Under the pieces are notes generated by a model. It ran no database searches and was not told the origin of the DNA. It was given only the letters and a program-made list of their open reading frames with translations. A stretch of 64,000 nt of DNA, taken from the NCBI GenBank assembly GCA_965644295.1, contig CBFFRP010000404.1, forward strand, positions 1 to 64,000, in the 5' to 3' direction. Positions 59,707-64,000 of the stretch are shown piece after piece. Position 1 is the stretch's first letter, and every line of letters begins with the position of its first letter. Origin of the DNA: Paraphysomonas bandaiensis. Taxonomy: Eukaryota > Chrysophyceae. A program made the translations under genes and the position numbers.

Positions 59707-62700
59707 TTATTGCACCACACCATTTACTAGTTTGACATCAAATGACTCAAACGCGAAAGAAGACACCTTCTCGTGGTCCCCGAGCGCAGCAGCCACTCTC
59801 ATCTCCACTTCCTTCCGAAGCAGCGAAACCCCTATCAGGGAAGCGTGTAACCTGTACAAACAAAGAACATTCACATGGTTAGAAAAGCACGAAGACGCTG
59901 ACACACCTGTCACGAATTTTAACTCTGCTAGCAATATCAGGACTGGCATATGACACAACTAATTGCCTCCTGTCGTAGTTTGGTATCCGACCACCACTTC
60001 TTTCATGTTTTTGAATTCCTATACGTGGGAGACTCCTCGACAAAATCTTGAATGATGTAAAACTACGTGTATCGTCAACAAGAGGCTCGAGTAGTCCTTT
60101 TTCATCATCTGTAAGGTGACTGCGATGTAGAGACAACTCACAAAAGTGTTTGTAGACAACGGCGCCAATAGGGTGGGAAGGAAATATGGATAAGGAAAGA
60201 GGTTGCCCACCATCATTGTCAACTCCAGTAACATGCAGTGAATGACTAACAGGACGCAAGTTGGCAGAGAGTGGAACAAACCAATCGTACGTTTTTTTCA
60301 TTTCCTAACCACACATATATTGTTAAATAATGACGGTGAGGCGAAATACTACTCACCCAGTGTCCGTCACTAATATGGGCAGAGTACTCTAAGTCATAAG
60401 GCAGCTGAGATTTCCAGTAGTCCAGATCTATACGAAAGAATACATCCATGCTTTGTTGTAAAGGAAGTCGTGTACGGACATCCACTTCGATATTGCCGAT
60501 ACTCCTCTCGGATAAAGAAATTGTATCTTTTAGTAGTCGAAGAGAGACAATAATCCCTGGACAGGGAGCAGAAGTCAGCTCTGATACAATACTCCCAGAT
60601 TCCTCATGCAGAATGGATGATGCTATACTGCCACTGTATTTCTCCACATCACCAGAATCATGATCAGAATGTGTATGCACACCACATGTCAAGGGAGTGG
60701 ACTGTCCTTCTGGGTACCACAAGAATAGAGCTAGTGCGCACACCACAGTAATTGAAAACACTGCACCCATAATTACTAGTAAGCGAAATAAATGACGCAG
60801 CCGTATGTTCATGCCAGCAGGCCGTCGGGTCACAGCCATCTTGTTGTATCCCAAGGCCATGGTAGCAACCCATGGTACCCATAGATATAGCAATAGGCCT
60901 ACCTACAAATAGGTCGGGCAGAGTAAAACGTTTCAAGTATGCTGCACAGGCCACCTACATTAAATGGAGCTGTGCCCACAATACCCAAAAGGAATGTAAA
61001 TACAGATTCAAATGGGAGCACAGGTTCAACCCAAAGTGAAATGTGCTGGGTGTAGTACCAGCTAAGGAAAACGACGGCGACCACTGCCCTAACACATATT
61101 CCCACCACGATCACTGGGGCAAGAGTCCATACCCAGCTGATAATAGTCGACACAGGAGACGACTTACGGTCTGCGGTACTAGATTTCGACGGCGAAGTGC
61201 ATACTGCTGTTCTCGACAGGCGTTTTGAACATCGTAAAGAGAGAATTGCTTGGAGACTCCGTCGATACAGAGCCTTCGAGAAGATATAAATACCTTAGAC
61301 CACAACACATCATAGTAACTACCTGAGCACCAGACTCGTTGAGTAAAAGTGCAGTCACAATCAAGACAGCACACCCAGCGCCAGTCGCATATGCAGCAAG
61401 AGCACTCAGCAATGCGTTGAACGGGGTTCTCAGTAGATAAGCACCCGAAGAGTGCCAGCCTTTACCACTCTCGATTACCCGGATACTCTACGATAAAATT
61501 AGAGTAATACACCCCACCATTTGCAGCTAGTACCATATATCTCGCCAACTCCCGTAAAACCTCAATTCCATTGTCTTTTTCTTCCAACCTACGACTTCTC
61601 ATCGCACTTCCCATTGCGGTGTGGTTAACTTGTCCACATGAAGCAGCCACAAGTGTCCCCATATACGATCGATAGTGATGGCCCAGTACTCCGTCACTTT
61701 TGTGCTTGACTGATACAGCAGTCCTCGCTGGGGATGTGAGCTTGCGAATATGGGGGTTGCTGTGGTCACATGATGCAGTAGATTCACACCCATTCTCATC
61801 CGAAAACTCAAAGGAGTCCAGCTCCTGCACCGAAACGTGTCCGCCTTTCTGGTCTGTCACCTCTGGGGAGAGACACAGTTCTTTATTGCCGGCAGGAGGA
61901 ATTGTCCTAATATTGTATACCCGTTCTGATCCCCCACAAAATAATGACAAATCAATGAGCTGCGCCTCTAGATTTGAGCTGAGCACTATAGGCGGCTCAT
62001 TAAAATCCGATCCGACCCCCACCTCAATGGTGAAGGGGGCAAGCGGTGCCAGCATACTAGACAGTGCTCCCTGTAATAGCTTGCGAGTTTCCTCTAATTG
62101 GCCCATGAAGCTCTCAACTACATATCTTCGTGATGTTCCCGTGATAGTGTCATGGTGACTGCCGAGGGAAAGCACCCGATGCGCCCCCTGCACTGCACTA
62201 ACCGCACTCTCAATTGTGGAGGGCATCACCGCATCTCTGATCCGAGAATCCGTCAGCAGACCAGTAATGACTGTCTCCACACCACGGAGCAAATCTTCAG
62301 TATCACGTATCTGGTGTTTTAGGACAGGTCGGCTACCATAGTAGCCAGTCCAGTCGTTGACCTCATGGTCGGAGTAAGGTAGGAGGTGGCCTTGGGCTGT
62401 AGGGACGGCTGCACTTGACTGGCCTCTTAGAAAAATATCGACATCAGAATTTCCAGCAGCACACTTTTTAACCGCTGAAAAATATCTAGAGGGTGTAGAC
62501 AACTGAACTGCAAATCTGTAGTCTCCTCGTTCTGAATTTAGCAGAGTTTGGGTAGCCTGGAGTACATATTCGAGAGCTGTAAAACTTCTCTCCGCACGCC
62601 GAAAGGAGAAATCGTCACCTACAAGTAACAGAATAGGACATTCCCCTGTGATGCGTGCAATACCAGGGCATGTTGTAGCATCATTCATAATAATCCCTCT

Positions 62701-63566
62701 TAGTTCCCGTGCGGCTCTCTCAATGTCCCTCTGTTTCACTTCCTTGTGCTCCAACAAACTCCCCAACACGGGCGGACTGGAGTAGTGGCGGGGCAAGATG
62801 GTTGATAATAAGTTACTATGTGTAGATGAAAAGCGGACGAATTTAAACGATTCTGTTCGTCGCTCTGAGTTATACACAAAGAAACTTGGGCCTCTGCTGT
62901 TGACAAGGCGTTTAATTCGGAAGGGAACGCGATTCAAAACCTGAGATTCATACCCCATTCCGGCTAGTGTAGAACTGGTTCCACTGGAGTGCCCGAACGA
63001 GTCCAGAAACCAAGCAACACCAGAATTGTACCTAAAATAGCAGAATTAAACTAAGCGGCAGACAAGATGCAAGTATTGATTGCGTACCGGTGTCCTAACT
63101 CCTCTGCGACCCACCTCCTGCCCACAGCCAAGTTATCCAAAGCGGCATAAAAGTCCGTTAGAGCTTCGTCATGCGCAGTCCAACCCCCACCAACAAGTTC
63201 CAATTGCCCATTATTCAGAAGCTCAAGAATTGCTTCTCTGAATGTAAAGCAATTGTATTTTTCCCGCAGAAAGTGGACAGATGCATGCTTCTTCTCTCCA
63301 CAGACACTCTTTTTTCCATGAGTCTTCAAAAACAAGTCTAGAAAGTACAGAGATTCCCATACAAATGTTCTCTTTGCATCTAATAGAAGAGAGACGATAG
63401 ATGTGTCCAGTATAGCGTCTGTGCGTAACATGTATTCTTCTGGGGTAAATTTCCACATAGGATCCACATGTGAGTGAGGAACGACATGCACAGTGACCTC
63501 CACTCGACTGCTCACCACAGAGAACAGTGTCACTGCCACAAGAACTAGTCTTGAGGTAATATTCAT
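59707..63566 (-). CDS. GH38 alpha-mannosidase-like protein with internal multi-pass membrane insert
   Basis: Exons 63566-63088, 63031-61513, 61469-61323, 61273-60955, 60898-60357, 60304-59907 and 59851-59707 (introns 56, 43, 49, 56, 52 and 55 nt) join in phase to 1182 aa. A signal peptide (MNITSRLVLVAVTLFSVVSS) precedes the GH38 catalytic domain: zinc motif HSHVDPMW (about 33), GGWTAHDEA, nucleophile FLDSFGHS (about 170) and HHDTITGT (about 453). All expected zinc and catalytic residues are present. SSGAYLLRTP (about 674-683) matches the conserved SGAYIFRP segment. About 210 residues of hydrophobic and basic-loop sequence follow. The mannosidase C-terminal domain then resumes (VDVRTRLPLQ, NLRPVSHSLHV, CELSLHRSHLTDDEKGLLEPL). 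It probably trims mannose from glycans in the lysosome, vacuole or Golgi. Family is certain; the exact splice model is inferred. Confidence 0.85.
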
Positions 63567-64000
63567 GGGAATATGAACATGTGGCTCAGTATATCCATTG
63601 AAGGGCAGGATATGATACGACTGTACTGGTGTATATTACGCACAATGAAAGTGTTTTTTCAGTGCAACTGTTCAAGATACGCTTCTTGATGGAAGAAATG
63701 AAATAATTGGGTTGCGTTTCAGTTGAAAAATACAGTAGTAGAAACAGACGAAGGAACGTACAGCTTCATACGTCTACATCACTGTATATAATACCATCCT
63801 CTAGATACCTACCTACCTAACCTACATACCTACATGCCCATATACAGACCGCTACAAGTCCATAGCGATAAACATACATACTACTCCATATATATAACAT
63901 ACATGACACAAACCCATCCCATCTCCTTGTCATTCAATCCACTACCTCTATGACAGTGTTCATTTAGTCTCCCTCCTCTATCCAGTCCCATATACACATA
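63567..64000. other. Upstream region of the mannosidase-like gene
   Basis: No coding signal. Contains CTAC/CCTA simple sequence around 63805-63840 and CATA-rich stretches to the window end. A promoter is presumably here, but no clear element is seen. Confidence 0.4.

Noticed and set aside
61462-61513. Apparent frameshift and stop (REW*) in the mannosidase-like gene before the SGAY motif
   Set aside because: A 43-nt intron (61470-61512, GT..AG) restores the frame and yields a good join (ANGG|SGKGWHSSGAY), so no frameshift is needed.

Overview
The window is nuclear DNA of a eukaryote. Genes are split by short GT-AG introns (almost all 42-66 nt), and introns assembled from reading phase, splice sites and conserved motifs give consistent gene models. 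The gene set combines a flagellar (axonemal) dynein heavy chain, a hybrid histidine kinase, a mitochondrial-type glycine C-acetyltransferase and ataxin-2, Pumilio, TVP23 and WW-domain proteins. This fits a unicellular flagellated eukaryote, perhaps on the opisthokont/holozoan side. I cannot assign a species, and the lineage is inference. No prokaryotic operons, ribosome-binding sites or CRISPR arrays were seen, and no tRNA or rRNA gene was recognised.

Layout. 1-2100: 5' part of a Ty3/gypsy-like retrotransposon (minus strand) running off the window start, next to an extremely AT-rich island. 4604-6360: Pumilio-family RNA-binding protein. 7400-8030: hAT transposase fossil. 9400-10880: glycine C-acetyltransferase. 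12530-13362: TVP23-like Golgi protein. 13.4-16 kb: repeats. 16069-19371 (minus): alanyl-tRNA synthetase, head to head with an unrecognised secreted/membrane protein at 19803. 20653-20948: a near-perfect long hairpin element. 22158-24948 (minus): eight-TM hybrid histidine kinase, bracketed by copies of one dispersed repeat. 26978-28069 (minus): protein with a possible pseudo-receiver/PAS layout. 28668-31655: two-WW-domain scaffold. 31930-33770: decayed hAT element with another repeat nested inside. 34332-36366 (minus): ataxin-2/Pbp1 homologue. 37502-40045 (minus): membrane-anchored subtilase, head to head with a short-chain dehydrogenase (40441-41418). 41898-42100: hAT MITE. 42796-56402 (minus): a 4502-residue axonemal dynein heavy chain. 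57.7-58.7 kb: two adjacent copies of dispersed repeat A. 59707-63566 (minus): a GH38 alpha-mannosidase-like protein.

The most unusual observation is the last gene. Seven exons join in frame into a 1182-residue chain whose GH38 fold is interrupted, just after the conserved SGAY-x-x-R-x-P segment, by about 210 residues of polytopic membrane sequence. After this insert the GH38 C-terminal domain resumes. Charge distribution fits four membrane crossings with both mannosidase halves on the lumenal side. I know of no described alpha-mannosidase with this architecture.

Other points worth a second look are a 12-bp motif (TGTACAGCAGTA) recurring upstream of several start codons, two in-frame TGA codons in the retroelement, a short-chain dehydrogenase lacking its catalytic Lys, and a Puf protein with an atypical repeat 5. 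The genes do not form one pathway: this is a housekeeping and cytoskeletal gene neighbourhood interspersed with decayed transposons.
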